Positions 42,134 to 50,798 of a stretch of DNA of 64,000 nucleotides are shown here, piece by piece. Below the pieces are notes generated by a model, which made no database searches, had not been told where the DNA came from, and was given only the letters and a program-made list of their open reading frames with translations. The position numbers and the translations under genes are program-made. The first letter of the stretch is position 1, and each line of letters begins with the position of its first letter. The DNA comes from Moorella thermoacetica (GTDB taxonomy: Bacteria > Bacillota > DSM-521 > Neomoorellales > Neomoorellaceae): assembly GCF_001267405.1 (NCBI RefSeq), contig NZ_CP012369.1:1762001-1826000 (forward strand). The letters are read 5' to 3'.

Positions 42134-44206
42134 TTATTTAGCTGTACCTCGCCAGTAGTTAACCTCCCGCAGGAGAGCCACTACTCCTGGCTGCCGGCTG
42201 AACTCCTCCAGGCTGTAGCGGGCCTTACGCCGCCAGTTGGGGTACTCGGTGCTTGTGCCGGGGATATTCTGGGGTTCCGTCTCCAGCCACAGATCCTCCA
42301 GGTTTACCAGCAACAAACGCGCCGGGCTGGCGGCCAGGTACGCCAGGCAGCCCCTTAGAAGGCTTCTGGTCGCCGTCGTTGGCACTTCCAGGCGACCCCG
42401 GTTATAAAGGAAGACAGGCAGGGCCGCCAGCTGGCGGCTGTTCTTTTTCCTTTCCCGCCAGAAGGCAGCAAAGGGCGGCATGTCGTGGGTATTCAGGCCG
42501 GCCAGGCTCTCTGGGGGCACCGGTCCCAGGGCCCGGCCCGTTTTCCCGGTATACTCTACGGCCAAGATATACATGCGGCTGATATTGTGCCTGGTCATGG
42601 CCCGGCGCACGTAAGCTGGCACCGTCCCCAGGTCTTCCCCCACCAGGAGGGCCCCGTGGCGCCGGGATTCCAGGGACAGGATGGCGTAAAATTCCCCGGC
42701 GTGATAGCGCACATAAACCCCCTCCGTGGCCGCCAGGCCGCGGGGTATCCAGTAGAGGTGGTGCAACCCCATGACGTGATCCAGGCGCAGGATGCCGGCG
42801 TGGCGCAGGTGATGGCGCAGGCAGGCGATGTAATAGTGATAACCGTCTTCCCGGATTCCCTCAGGGTGGAAGGGGGGAAACCCCCAGTCCTGACCCCGGC
42901 GGAAGAGGGCATCCGGTGGGGCCCCGCTGCTGGCCGCCAGGGCGAAGGCCCGGCGATGACGCCAGACATCATAACCCTCCCGGTGGACTCCCAGGGGCAG
43001 GTCCAGGTATAAACCCGGACCGGAGCGCCGGGCGCGGGCTGCCAGGGCCTGCACCTGTCGGTGGGCCTGCCACTGGACGTACAGGTGGTACTGCATGGCT
43101 TCCGGATCGTAATCTCCCTCGCCGAGGTTACCATCCCGCATCGGGGCCGGCCACTCCGGCCAGGTGGCGTGCTGTTTCTCGACGGCGGCCCGGAAGCGGG
43201 CGTAGTCCCGGGCCGCCGGGTTGCCGGCCAGCCAGGCCGCCATCTCTTCCCTCCGGCCGGGAGCACCGGTAAAAAAGGTACGGGCGCAGAGAGCTAACAG
43301 GCGTCTTTTCAGGGCCATCCCCCGGCGGTAGTCTACCAGGGGAGCGGCCCGTAAAGCGGCTATCTCCTTCTGCACCGCCGCCGAGTTTAGAAAATCCCGG
43401 GCTTCCCGGCACTGCTGCACCTCTTCCAGACGGGAAATATCCAGGTAAAACTCATTCCAGAAGAGGCGGCTAACCGGCTGATAGGGACTGGGGGCAAAGG
43501 GCTCGTCCAGGAAGGCCGCCAGGAAGGGCAGGGTGCCGGTAAAACTGCCCCCCATGCTGTTGACCCAGAGGGATAGAGCCTCCAGGTCGCCAAAATCCCC
43601 GGCCCCCAGGCTACGGTGGGAATGGAGGGCATAGAGGGGTAAAAAACACCCCCAGAGGTGTTCCCCCTGGCCTGTTAGCGGGGCACCGGCCCGGGAGGGG
43701 GCGGCAATAAGCAATACCTCCCGGGTAAGGCCCGGCAGGCGCAGATGGAGGTGATGGTAGCCCCAGGGCAGCCTGGCGGGAAGGGTGAGCTGCCTGGCCT
43801 CAAAGGCTACCCCTTCCACAACGGTAGTCCGGAGAAGGGGCAGGCTACCCGGATCGATTACCATCCGCCATACCCGGCCGTCTTCCAGCCGCAGCCGGCA
43901 CTCCAGGGGCCCGGTTGCCCGACCGGCCGGGAGACGCAGTTCCATATGCGACAACCGGCCGGCCCAGGCTACGGCTACCGGCTCACAACAGCGCCGCCAG
44001 TATTGCTGCCGCCGCTCCCGGAGGGCACCGGGAAGGTCAGCCAGGCCTGCCACCGGTGCCCCCAGGGCCCGCAATACCGCCAGCAACGACTCCGGCCCGG
44101 CCCTCCTGAGTTTACCCTCCCCATCGCGATAGGCAGGCTCCACGCCGTACCACCGGCATAGTCGGTGCAAAAGACGCAACTCTTTATCTGACAAGGTTCC
44201 ATCCAT
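42134..44206 (-). CDS. malQ: 4-alpha-glucanotransferase (amylomaltase)
   Basis: A 690-residue GH77 enzyme transferring maltodextrin segments between chains. An N-terminal beta-rich extension of about 190 residues precedes the barrel. Catalytic regions are ILRLDHVMGLHHLYWIPRG (nucleophile Asp), LLVGEDLGTVPAYV (acid/base Glu) and LNTHDMPPFAAFW (third Asp). The frame is open far upstream; ATG 44206 (MDGTLSDKEL) is chosen because homologous sequence begins there, with GCGAGG just before it; a TTG four codons earlier is possible. It lies 28 bases after the CBS gene and ends the glycogen operon. Confidence 0.92.
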   Translation of the reverse strand: MDGTLSDKELRLLHRLCRWYGVEPAYRDGEGKLRRAGPESLLAVLRALGAPVAGLADLPGALRERRQQYWRRCCEPVAVAWAGRLSHMELRLPAGRATGPLECRLRLEDGRVWRMVIDPGSLPLLRTTVVEGVAFEARQLTLPARLPWGYHHLHLRLPGLTREVLLIAAPSRAGAPLTGQGEHLWGCFLPLYALHSHRSLGAGDFGDLEALSLWVNSMGGSFTGTLPFLAAFLDEPFAPSPYQPVSRLFWNEFYLDISRLEEVQQCREARDFLNSAAVQKEIAALRAAPLVDYRRGMALKRRLLALCARTFFTGAPGRREEMAAWLAGNPAARDYARFRAAVEKQHATWPEWPAPMRDGNLGEGDYDPEAMQYHLYVQWQAHRQVQALAARARRSGPGLYLDLPLGVHREGYDVWRHRRAFALAASSGAPPDALFRRGQDWGFPPFHPEGIREDGYHYYIACLRHHLRHAGILRLDHVMGLHHLYWIPRGLAATEGVYVRYHAGEFYAILSLESRRHGALLVGEDLGTVPAYVRRAMTRHNISRMYILAVEYTGKTGRALGPVPPESLAGLNTHDMPPFAAFWRERKKNSRQLAALPVFLYNRGRLEVPTTATRSLLRGCLAYLAASPARLLLVNLEDLWLETEPQNIPGTSTEYPNWRRKARYSLEEFSRQPGVVALLREVNYWRGTAK

Positions 44207-44234
44207 CCTCGCAGGCAAAGCCCTGTCGGTTGCC

Positions 44235-44597
44235 TTATTTATTTTCTCTGGCCATAGCGGCGACAATATCTGCCCTGCTGATAATCCCCACCAGGCGACC
44301 GTTGCTGTAAACAGGTACCCTTTTAATCCTTTTTTCGTGGAGGATGGCGGCCACCTTTTCCACGGGGTCCTCGGCATCGACGCCGATAACCGGCTGGCTC
44401 ATGATGTCACGTACCAGGTGACCATTGACCAGGCCCAGCAGGTCCGCTTCACCGACAATGCCCACTACGTGGTTATCGCCGTCGCAGACGGGCACCCCAC
44501 TGATTTGTTTCTCCGCCAGCAACCTGGTCAATTCATAAATCCTTGCCGACGGGGTAATGGTAATCACATTGGTGGTCATGATATCCCTGGCCAGCAT
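44235..44597 (-). CDS. Stand-alone two-CBS-domain protein
   Basis: A 120-residue protein consisting of two CBS domains: residues 1-55 (IMTTNVITITPSARIYEL ... VVGIVGEADLL) and 62-118 (DIMSQPVIGVDAEDPVEK ... LVGIISRADIV). CBS pairs bind AMP, ADP, ATP or SAM and regulate partners. It sits between glgP and malQ, 19 and 28 bases apart, so it may sense adenylate charge for the glycogen enzymes; that is inference from position. Confidence 0.92.
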   Translation of the reverse strand: MLARDIMTTNVITITPSARIYELTRLLAEKQISGVPVCDGDNHVVGIVGEADLLGLVNGHLVRDIMSQPVIGVDAEDPVEKVAAILHEKRIKRVPVYSNGRLVGIISRADIVAAMARENK

Positions 44598-44616
44598 AAC
44601 CTTTATCCCCCTTTCC

Positions 44617-47181
44617 CTAACCCCAAAGAATCAGGCCGCTCTGGTAGGGATGAACCTGGTCTGCATGACGCGGCAACACCCGCAGGTTGTAGCCCTGGCG
44701 TCCCCCTCGACGGCAGGGGATGACGCCGCTATACAGGTACCTTCCTTCGCCCTGATCCTGGTACTGGATCATGGTCTCCTTCTCTCCGGTCACAATTTCA
44801 CCGCCGGCGTCAACCGGGCCGTAATAGAGTTCTACCGTCACATCCTCCGGCTGTAGGAAGCCCAAGAAAACCCGGGCCCGGACCTTCAGGCTACCACCCA
44901 CGATCAGATCCCCTTCCCTGTCGTCCTCCACCCCCTCAATCCTCACGGCCGGCCACCAGTCCCGGACCCGGCTCCGCCAGCCGGCCAACTCCTTTAACCG
45001 CTCCTGGTTGCCGGCCTGCAACCTCTGGTAAAGCCGGGCGGCAGGTTCGTAAAACTGCCGGCTGTATTCCGCCACCATCCTGTGGGTATTGAACACCGGC
45101 CCGTAGGCCCTGATGGACCTTTTCATCATCTCCACCCAGGCCGCGGGCAGGCCCCCGGCGTCTCGCTCGTAAAAGAGGGGGACTATCTCCTTCTCCAGCA
45201 AGTTATAAAGGGCCTCCCCTTCTACCGCGTCCTGGTAGCCGGTATCCTCGTAAACCGCGCCGGAACCAATGGCCCAGCCGGTATCCGGGGTCCAGGCTTC
45301 GGCCCACCAGCCATCCAGGGTGCTGGCATGGAGGGCGCCGTTCAGAACGGCCTTCATGCCGCTGGTACTGCTGGCCTCCAGGGGCCGTCGCGGGTTACCC
45401 AGCCACAAGTCGACACCCTGGACCAGATGACGGGCCACCTGCAGGCCATAATCCTCCAGGAAGATCAAACGACCACGGAAGGCCTCCTCCCTGGTAAAGG
45501 CCGTTATCTGCCGGATGAGCTCCTTCCCCTCTTCGTCCCTGGGGTGGGCCTTGCCGGCATAGATGATCTGGACCGGCCGCCGGGAGTCCCCCAGGATTCT
45601 GGCCAAACGTTCCGGGTTACGCAGGAGCAGGGCCGGCCGTTTATAGGCAGCGAAACGGCGGGCAAAACCGATGGTCAATGCCCCTGGATCGAGAACCCCT
45701 TCCAGGGCGGCTATCTCCCTGGGCCCGGCCCCCCACTCCCGGAGCTGGGCCGCCAATCGCCGCCGGGCAAAGGCCAGGAGTTCCCGCCGCTGTTCTTCGT
45801 GAACCTGCCAGAGTTCCCGGGCCGGTATGCCTGCCACCCCCGCCCAGCTGGCCGGGGAGGCCGGGTCCTCCCGCCAGGCCGTTCCCAGGTAGCGATCGTA
45901 GAGGGCGGCCATCTTTTCTCCCACCCAGGAGGTGGTATGGACACCGTTGGTAATGGCGCCAATGGGAATCTCGGCTACCGGCACTCCCGGCCAAATTACC
46001 TGCCACATCCGGCGTGCCGTCTGGCCGTGGAGCTGGCTGACGCCGTTGGCCCAGGCCGACAGGCGTAAGGCCAGTACGGCCATATTGAAGGGTTCCTGCT
46101 GGTTATTGGGGTCCTGCCGGCCCAGGGCCAGGAATTCGTGGCGGGAAAGACCCAGGGACTGGTAATATTCGGTGAAATATTTGTCCATTAGATAAGGGGG
46201 AAAGACATCGATACCGGCCGGCACCGGGGTATGGGTGGTAAAGATGTTACTGCAGGTAGCCAGTTCCCGGGCCGACGCCAGATCTAGTCCATACCGCGCC
46301 TGCAACTGCCGGATCCTTTCCAGGCCCAGGAAGGCCGAATGGCCTTCATTCAGGTGAAAGATAGTGGCGTTGATACCCAGGGCCGCCAGGGCCCGCACGC
46401 CGCCGATGCCCAGGAGGATCTCCTGCTGAATCCGTTTTTCCAGGTCGCCGCCGTAAAGCCGGTCGGTAATCAACCGGTCCGCCTCCAGGTTGCCGGGGCA
46501 ATCGCTGTCCAGGAGGTAAAGGTTGAGGCGGCCGACCCGAGCCCGCCAGACCCTGGCCCGGACCTGGCGATCCGGGTCCGGAAAGTTCACCTGCACCTCC
46601 AGGGGCGAGCCGTCGGCCCGGCGCTCCAGTTCCAGGGGTAGCTGGTAGAAATCATAGCGGGAATAAACCTCCCGTTGCTGCCCCCGGCGGTCGAGGCGCT
46701 GGCGGAAGTAACCCTCGCGATACAGGAGGCCTACCCCTACCAAGGGCAGGCCCAGGTCGCTGGCCGACTTCAGGTGGTCTCCGGCGAGGAACCCCAGCCC
46801 CCCGGCATATATGGGCAGGGCCTCGCTCAGGCCGAACTCGGCAGAAAAATAGGCAATAACCTGATTGCTTTCCAGCCCGGGAAGGTTGCCCCGGTTCACC
46901 GGGGCGCCCAGGTAGGTGCGGTACTGCTGCCACACCTGTTCCAGCCTGCCGGTATATTGAGGGTCCCTGGCGACCGCCGTTAATCTGGCCGCCAGCAGTA
47001 ACCTCAGTAAGAGTTCGGAGTTATGACCGGTCTCCTCCCAGAGGTCGGGGTCCAGGTCCCGGAAAAGGGCCGCTGTTTCCGGGTACCTGGGCCAGTAAAG
47101 ACTAGCGGCCAGATCCCGGAGGGGCTTAAGTTTTTCCGGCAAAACCGGCTGGACAAAGAAGATATGGGGTGAAGGCATCAT
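44617..47181 (-). CDS. glgP: Alpha-glucan (glycogen/maltodextrin) phosphorylase
   Basis: An 854-residue GT35 phosphorylase of the thermophile/archaeal type, releasing glucose 1-phosphate. It starts with a DUF3417-like N-terminal region (LRDLAASLYWPRYPETAALF). Substrate and PLP regions include FSAEFGLSEALPIYAGGLG, HLNEGHSAFLGLERI, GFARRFAAYKRPALLL and SSTSGMKAVLNGALHASTLD with the PLP Lys. GAAGGAGAG precedes ATG 47181. It lies 107 bases after the GT4 frame; no clear promoter was found there, so it is probably co-transcribed. Confidence 0.95.
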   Translation of the reverse strand: MMPSPHIFFVQPVLPEKLKPLRDLAASLYWPRYPETAALFRDLDPDLWEETGHNSELLLRLLLAARLTAVARDPQYTGRLEQVWQQYRTYLGAPVNRGNLPGLESNQVIAYFSAEFGLSEALPIYAGGLGFLAGDHLKSASDLGLPLVGVGLLYREGYFRQRLDRRGQQREVYSRYDFYQLPLELERRADGSPLEVQVNFPDPDRQVRARVWRARVGRLNLYLLDSDCPGNLEADRLITDRLYGGDLEKRIQQEILLGIGGVRALAALGINATIFHLNEGHSAFLGLERIRQLQARYGLDLASARELATCSNIFTTHTPVPAGIDVFPPYLMDKYFTEYYQSLGLSRHEFLALGRQDPNNQQEPFNMAVLALRLSAWANGVSQLHGQTARRMWQVIWPGVPVAEIPIGAITNGVHTTSWVGEKMAALYDRYLGTAWREDPASPASWAGVAGIPARELWQVHEEQRRELLAFARRRLAAQLREWGAGPREIAALEGVLDPGALTIGFARRFAAYKRPALLLRNPERLARILGDSRRPVQIIYAGKAHPRDEEGKELIRQITAFTREEAFRGRLIFLEDYGLQVARHLVQGVDLWLGNPRRPLEASSTSGMKAVLNGALHASTLDGWWAEAWTPDTGWAIGSGAVYEDTGYQDAVEGEALYNLLEKEIVPLFYERDAGGLPAAWVEMMKRSIRAYGPVFNTHRMVAEYSRQFYEPAARLYQRLQAGNQERLKELAGWRSRVRDWWPAVRIEGVEDDREGDLIVGGSLKVRARVFLGFLQPEDVTVELYYGPVDAGGEIVTGEKETMIQYQDQGEGRYLYSGVIPCRRGGRQGYNLRVLPRHADQVHPYQSGLILWG

Positions 47182-47288
47182 TTTCTCTCCTTCAATGCTT
47201 TTATGATAGTCACCCGGTGATGATCGGCGGCAAATGAAAGCATATGTTCTTTACCATATCGTTTATGATACCCCATGGGGCATAGATC

Positions 47289-48350
47289 CTAACTGGCGAT
47301 CAAAGAGTTCTCCCGGAGAACGCCCCGGTAAAGGGCCAGGGTTTGCCGGGCCACGGCCTCCCAGGTATAATCCCGGTAAACCCGGGCCTGGCCGCTACGG
47401 CCCAGCTCGGCGGCCAGGTCGGGGTTCTGGAAAATTGTTACCAGGCGACGCTCCAGGTCGGCGACATCTCCGGGGTTGAAGGTCAAGCCGGTACGGTTGT
47501 CTTCCACCACCTCGGCCAGGCCGCCCGTCCGGGATACGATCACCGGTATCCCGGCAGCCATGGCCTCCAGGGCGACAATACCAAAGGGCTCATAGAGGCT
47601 GGGGAACACGGCCACCCGGGACCGGGCCAGGAGCCGATTACGAACCTCCTCGGAAACAAAACCGGTAAACTCAACCCTGTCGGCCAGACCCAGGTTGTTA
47701 GCCATGGTTTGCAGTTCTCCAGCGTAGGGACCGGCCCCGGCGACGATTAACCTGGCTCCCGGGTAAAGTCGCTTAAGGCGCGCCAGGGCGGCCAGGAGGA
47801 CCTGGACCCCCTTCTCCACCACCAGGCGGCCCACAAAAAGAATGGTCTGGCTGTCCCGGCAGGGGGGAACCGGGGGTATGGGCCGGACACCATTGGGAAT
47901 CACGGTTATCTCCGACCGGGGCTGAAACAGGCGTCTGATTTCTTCTTCCATATAGCGGCTGCAGCAGATTAACCGGTCTGCACCGTTCACCAGCCCCGAC
48001 TCAATATGGTGGATGGCCTGCTGGATGCGGTTATGGAGACCGTGGTTACGGCCGGCTTCGGTGGCGTGGATGGTGGCTACCAGGGGTACCCTGGCCGACT
48101 CCTGGAGTTCCCGGGCGCCGTAGGCCACCAGCCAGTCGTGGGCATGGAGGATCCAATTCCGGCCGGGATAGGCGGCCAGCACCTCTTGGCCGGCATCGGC
48201 CAGGGCCAGGTTAAACTGCAACACCCAGGAGAGGAAATTAATTTCTTTGTCGGGCTGCTGGTAGGTGGGCACATAATGCAGGTAAACACCCTCCTGGACG
48301 GTTGAAACCCTCCGGTCGCCTGGGGCCCGGGTCAGGACGTGGACATCCAC
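47289..48350 (-). CDS. GT4 glycosyltransferase (glycogen-synthase-like), frame separated from its N-terminus
   Basis: A 353-residue piece of a GT-B family 4 transferase. It contains HAHDWLVAYGARELQE, IPNGVRPIPPVPP, ILFVGRLVVEKGVQVLLAAL and the donor site SLYEPFGIVALEAMAAGIPV. Its expected first 37 residues (ILMLSWEFPPRHVGGLG...) are encoded at the 3' end of the preceding GH57 frame, so the GTG at 48350 is not a natural start: the two frames should be joined through a one-base shift near 48363-48375. Function is probably alpha-glucan chain extension from ADP- or UDP-glucose, alone or within a GH57-GT4 fusion. Confidence 0.82.
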   Translation of the reverse strand: MDVHVLTRAPGDRRVSTVQEGVYLHYVPTYQQPDKEINFLSWVLQFNLALADAGQEVLAAYPGRNWILHAHDWLVAYGARELQESARVPLVATIHATEAGRNHGLHNRIQQAIHHIESGLVNGADRLICCSRYMEEEIRRLFQPRSEITVIPNGVRPIPPVPPCRDSQTILFVGRLVVEKGVQVLLAALARLKRLYPGARLIVAGAGPYAGELQTMANNLGLADRVEFTGFVSEEVRNRLLARSRVAVFPSLYEPFGIVALEAMAAGIPVIVSRTGGLAEVVEDNRTGLTFNPGDVADLERRLVTIFQNPDLAAELGRSGQARVYRDYTWEAVARQTLALYRGVLRENSLIAS

Positions 48351-50080
48351 CCCCTGGCGGGCCAGGGCCTGGCCCAGTCCCGGACGTGGATACCCAGGCC
48401 GCCAACATGGCGGGGTGGGAATTCCCAGCTAAGCATAAGAATTCCCGGCCTGGTTTTATTATGAACCTCGGGCCGGCAGGCTACTCCCCTTCCGGCTGGC
48501 CGGTAGAGGCGAAAATCGAGGCCGGGGAAGATATTGTCCGCCGCCTCCAGGCGGGCCAGAAAATCTTCATCCAGGCGATCTCGCTCATAATCCTGGCAGA
48601 GTTTAAAAAAAGCCCCCAGGTGTTCCCGGAGGCGACGCCGGGCATAGTCCACCGTCGTCCCGGTGGTGAGGATAAAGGACCAGTCGCTACTCTGGGCCAG
48701 GAGCAATTCCCTGGCAGCCTGGTTCAGTGCCCGCTCCTGCAGGGAGCCGGGGCGGGGATTGGCGGCAGCCAGCTTGATCATGGCCCTCTCCGCCCGGTGG
48801 AGGTGGAGATAAAGCCAGTCGTTGGCCTGGTTCAACCAGACGTGGTTATAACCCCCTTCTCCCCAGCTGGAAGGACCCATGGTCACTTCCTGGCGGGGCG
48901 GATACTGCTCCAGGTAAGCCGAAAGAGAGGTCAGGGAGACCCGGCTTTCGCCTGCCAGGCGCAGGACATCGGCCAGCCAGTCCGGCCCCTCAAACCACCA
49001 GTGGCCAAAGAGCTCGGCGTCATAGGGAGCGACGACGACAGGCTTATCCTGGGTCCTGCCGGCCCAGTAAGCCAGCTGTTTCTCCCGGTTGGCGATAAAG
49101 TCCCGGGCATGCTCCCGGGCCCGCTCCCGGGCGGCCCGGTAGTCATAGGGCTCCTTGACCCCGGTTTTACCGGTAATCCGGTAGTATTTAAAGCCGGTAT
49201 CTCCCCGGATCCCCCCCACCAGGTAGGGTGCCAGGTAATTGAAATCCAGGTCGTAACCAATATCCCGGTAGAACTCGCGGTACACCGGATCTCCGGGATA
49301 ACCCTCGGTCCGGCTCCAAACCTGGTGGGAAGTCTCCCAGTCCCGCCCGAAGACAGCCACGCCGCCCACCCTGACCGGAGCATAAACAGCCGATTTTACC
49401 ACGGGGGTGGCATTTAACATGCCGTGGCTGGCGACGATGAAATACTTAATCCCCTCGGACCGGAGGATTTTTTCAATCCCTGGGGTATAGCCGCACTCCG
49501 GCAGCCAGAGCCCGTCCGGGACAAAGCCCATGGTCATGCCGAAAAGATCCAGGGCTGCCCGCACCTGGGCTCGCCTGGCCTCATCGGTAAGCATCAGGGG
49601 AAGGTAACCATGGGTAGCCGCGGTGGTTATCAGTTCCAGGCGACCCTGTTCCCGCAGCCTTTTTATAGGCGCCAGTAAATTCCCCCGGTAGGTTTCTTTG
49701 AAGGCCCGGTCGACGAGAGTCAGGCGCCGGTGATAAAACTCCGCCAGGGGGGCGAAAGTCGGGTCACCCCTGGTCCGCTCAATTTCCCGGCCGGCCAGTT
49801 CCCTGAGGTTATCCAGGTAACGACCGTAGCGCTCCCCCAGGGCAGGTTCCATCAACATGCTGATGAGGGGCGGCGACAGGGAGAGGGTGAGGTGAAAGTC
49901 TAACCCCTCGCCGGCCAGCTCCTCCCAGCTCAGGATCAAGGGCAGGTAGGACTCCGTCAGGGCTTCGAAAAGCCATTTCTCTTCCAGGCTGACATAGGGC
50001 TCCCGGTTATGGACAAAGGGCAGATGAGCATGGAGCACCAGCGACAGATAACCTAGGTTATCACCCGACCGGGTAACCAT
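48332..50080 (-). CDS. GH57 alpha-glucan branching enzyme (DUF1957), frame-shifted into a GT4 domain
   Basis: The first 540 or so residues form a GH57 1,4-alpha-glucan branching enzyme: LHAHLPFVHNREPYVSLEE at the start, DGLWLPECGYTPGIE with the nucleophile Glu, APYDAELFGHWWFEGP with the catalytic Asp, then the DUF1957 helical domain (GEGGYNHVWLNQANDWLYL). From about residue 545 the chain continues as the N-terminus of a GT4 transferase (GILMLSWEFPPRHVGGLG), then runs out of frame into ARPWPARGWMSTS and stops. GGAGG precedes ATG 50080. It makes alpha-1,6 branches in glycogen; whether the transferase part is made depends on the frameshift being real. Confidence 0.88.
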   Translation of the reverse strand: MVTRSGDNLGYLSLVLHAHLPFVHNREPYVSLEEKWLFEALTESYLPLILSWEELAGEGLDFHLTLSLSPPLISMLMEPALGERYGRYLDNLRELAGREIERTRGDPTFAPLAEFYHRRLTLVDRAFKETYRGNLLAPIKRLREQGRLELITTAATHGYLPLMLTDEARRAQVRAALDLFGMTMGFVPDGLWLPECGYTPGIEKILRSEGIKYFIVASHGMLNATPVVKSAVYAPVRVGGVAVFGRDWETSHQVWSRTEGYPGDPVYREFYRDIGYDLDFNYLAPYLVGGIRGDTGFKYYRITGKTGVKEPYDYRAARERAREHARDFIANREKQLAYWAGRTQDKPVVVAPYDAELFGHWWFEGPDWLADVLRLAGESRVSLTSLSAYLEQYPPRQEVTMGPSSWGEGGYNHVWLNQANDWLYLHLHRAERAMIKLAAANPRPGSLQERALNQAARELLLAQSSDWSFILTTGTTVDYARRRLREHLGAFFKLCQDYERDRLDEDFLARLEAADNIFPGLDFRLYRPAGRGVACRPEVHNKTRPGILMLSWEFPPRHVGGLGIHVRDWARPWPARGWMSTS

Positions 50081-50168
50081 AAAGTATCAGACCTCCAAAA
50101 TAATAGCTCCTAACGTGGTAAGACCGTCGAGTGTAATAGCTACCCTCAGGACGAAAGTCTTTTTCAAC

Positions 50169-50618
50169 TCAGGACCAGCTAAAGTTACTCCCGGACTGTT
50201 GGCCCTCCGGGGGGATTGTCCAATCAGGGTTCAGACCCGGAGGTAATTGCCGGGCCCCGGCAGGTTCTACCGTCCGGCCGGGCTGGATCTGGAAAACCGG
50301 GGTCCGGGAAAAGAGGACGAATTCCCCCTCCGGGCTCTGGGCGCCGAGTTCTAGGTGATAAGCGGCACGATCGTCGAGGTTGGAAAAGTAACGCCAGCCG
50401 GGCTCCAGGCTTTCCAGGGTCAACTGCTGCTCCGGCAGGGGGCAATCCTGGCGGCAGAGACGCAGGGTCAGTTCCATCTCCGGCCGCACATGGTGGAAAA
50501 AGTCTACCAGGATCCGGATTCGGGCGGGGGTAAAATCCCAGTAAACATAGAGGGTGTGTAAATCCTGGGGCAGGCATATCAGGGCGTTCTGGTGGTAGCC
50601 ATGGGCCAGATCAAGCAC
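50169..50618 (-). CDS. DUF4912-family protein
   Basis: A 149-residue soluble protein of the DUF4912 type, with DLHTLYVYWDFTPARI near the N-terminus and AYHLELGAQSPEGEFVLF further on. These proteins often sit next to GH57 and glycogen genes and look like small beta-sandwich modules; function unknown. GTG 50618 has GAGGGG six bases upstream. It heads the glycogen transcript, 88 bases before the GH57 gene. Confidence 0.82.
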   Translation of the reverse strand: MLDLAHGYHQNALICLPQDLHTLYVYWDFTPARIRILVDFFHHVRPEMELTLRLCRQDCPLPEQQLTLESLEPGWRYFSNLDDRAAYHLELGAQSPEGEFVLFSRTPVFQIQPGRTVEPAGARQLPPGLNPDWTIPPEGQQSGSNFSWS

Positions 50619-50740
50619 CGTTTTCCCCTCTTAACTTAGTCTTAATATTTTTGGCTACCTTTAAATAATAATTATAACCATATAACTTATATAAATAGGA
50701 TTTACCATATTCTTTAATGCCAGTCGAACCGTCTCCACCC

Positions 50741-50769
50741 TTGCTTTTTGTTAAATTCTGGTCCATAAT
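50741..50769 (+). promoter_or_regulatory. Probable promoter of the GH13 gene
   Basis: TTGCTT and CATAAT are spaced by 17 bases, 29 bases before ATG 50799. The region 50640-50720 is AT-rich and holds a TATAAT on the minus strand that may serve the DUF4912 operon. Confidence 0.5.
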
Positions 50770-50798
50770 AAACTCTACGGGTTTAACCTGCTATTTCC

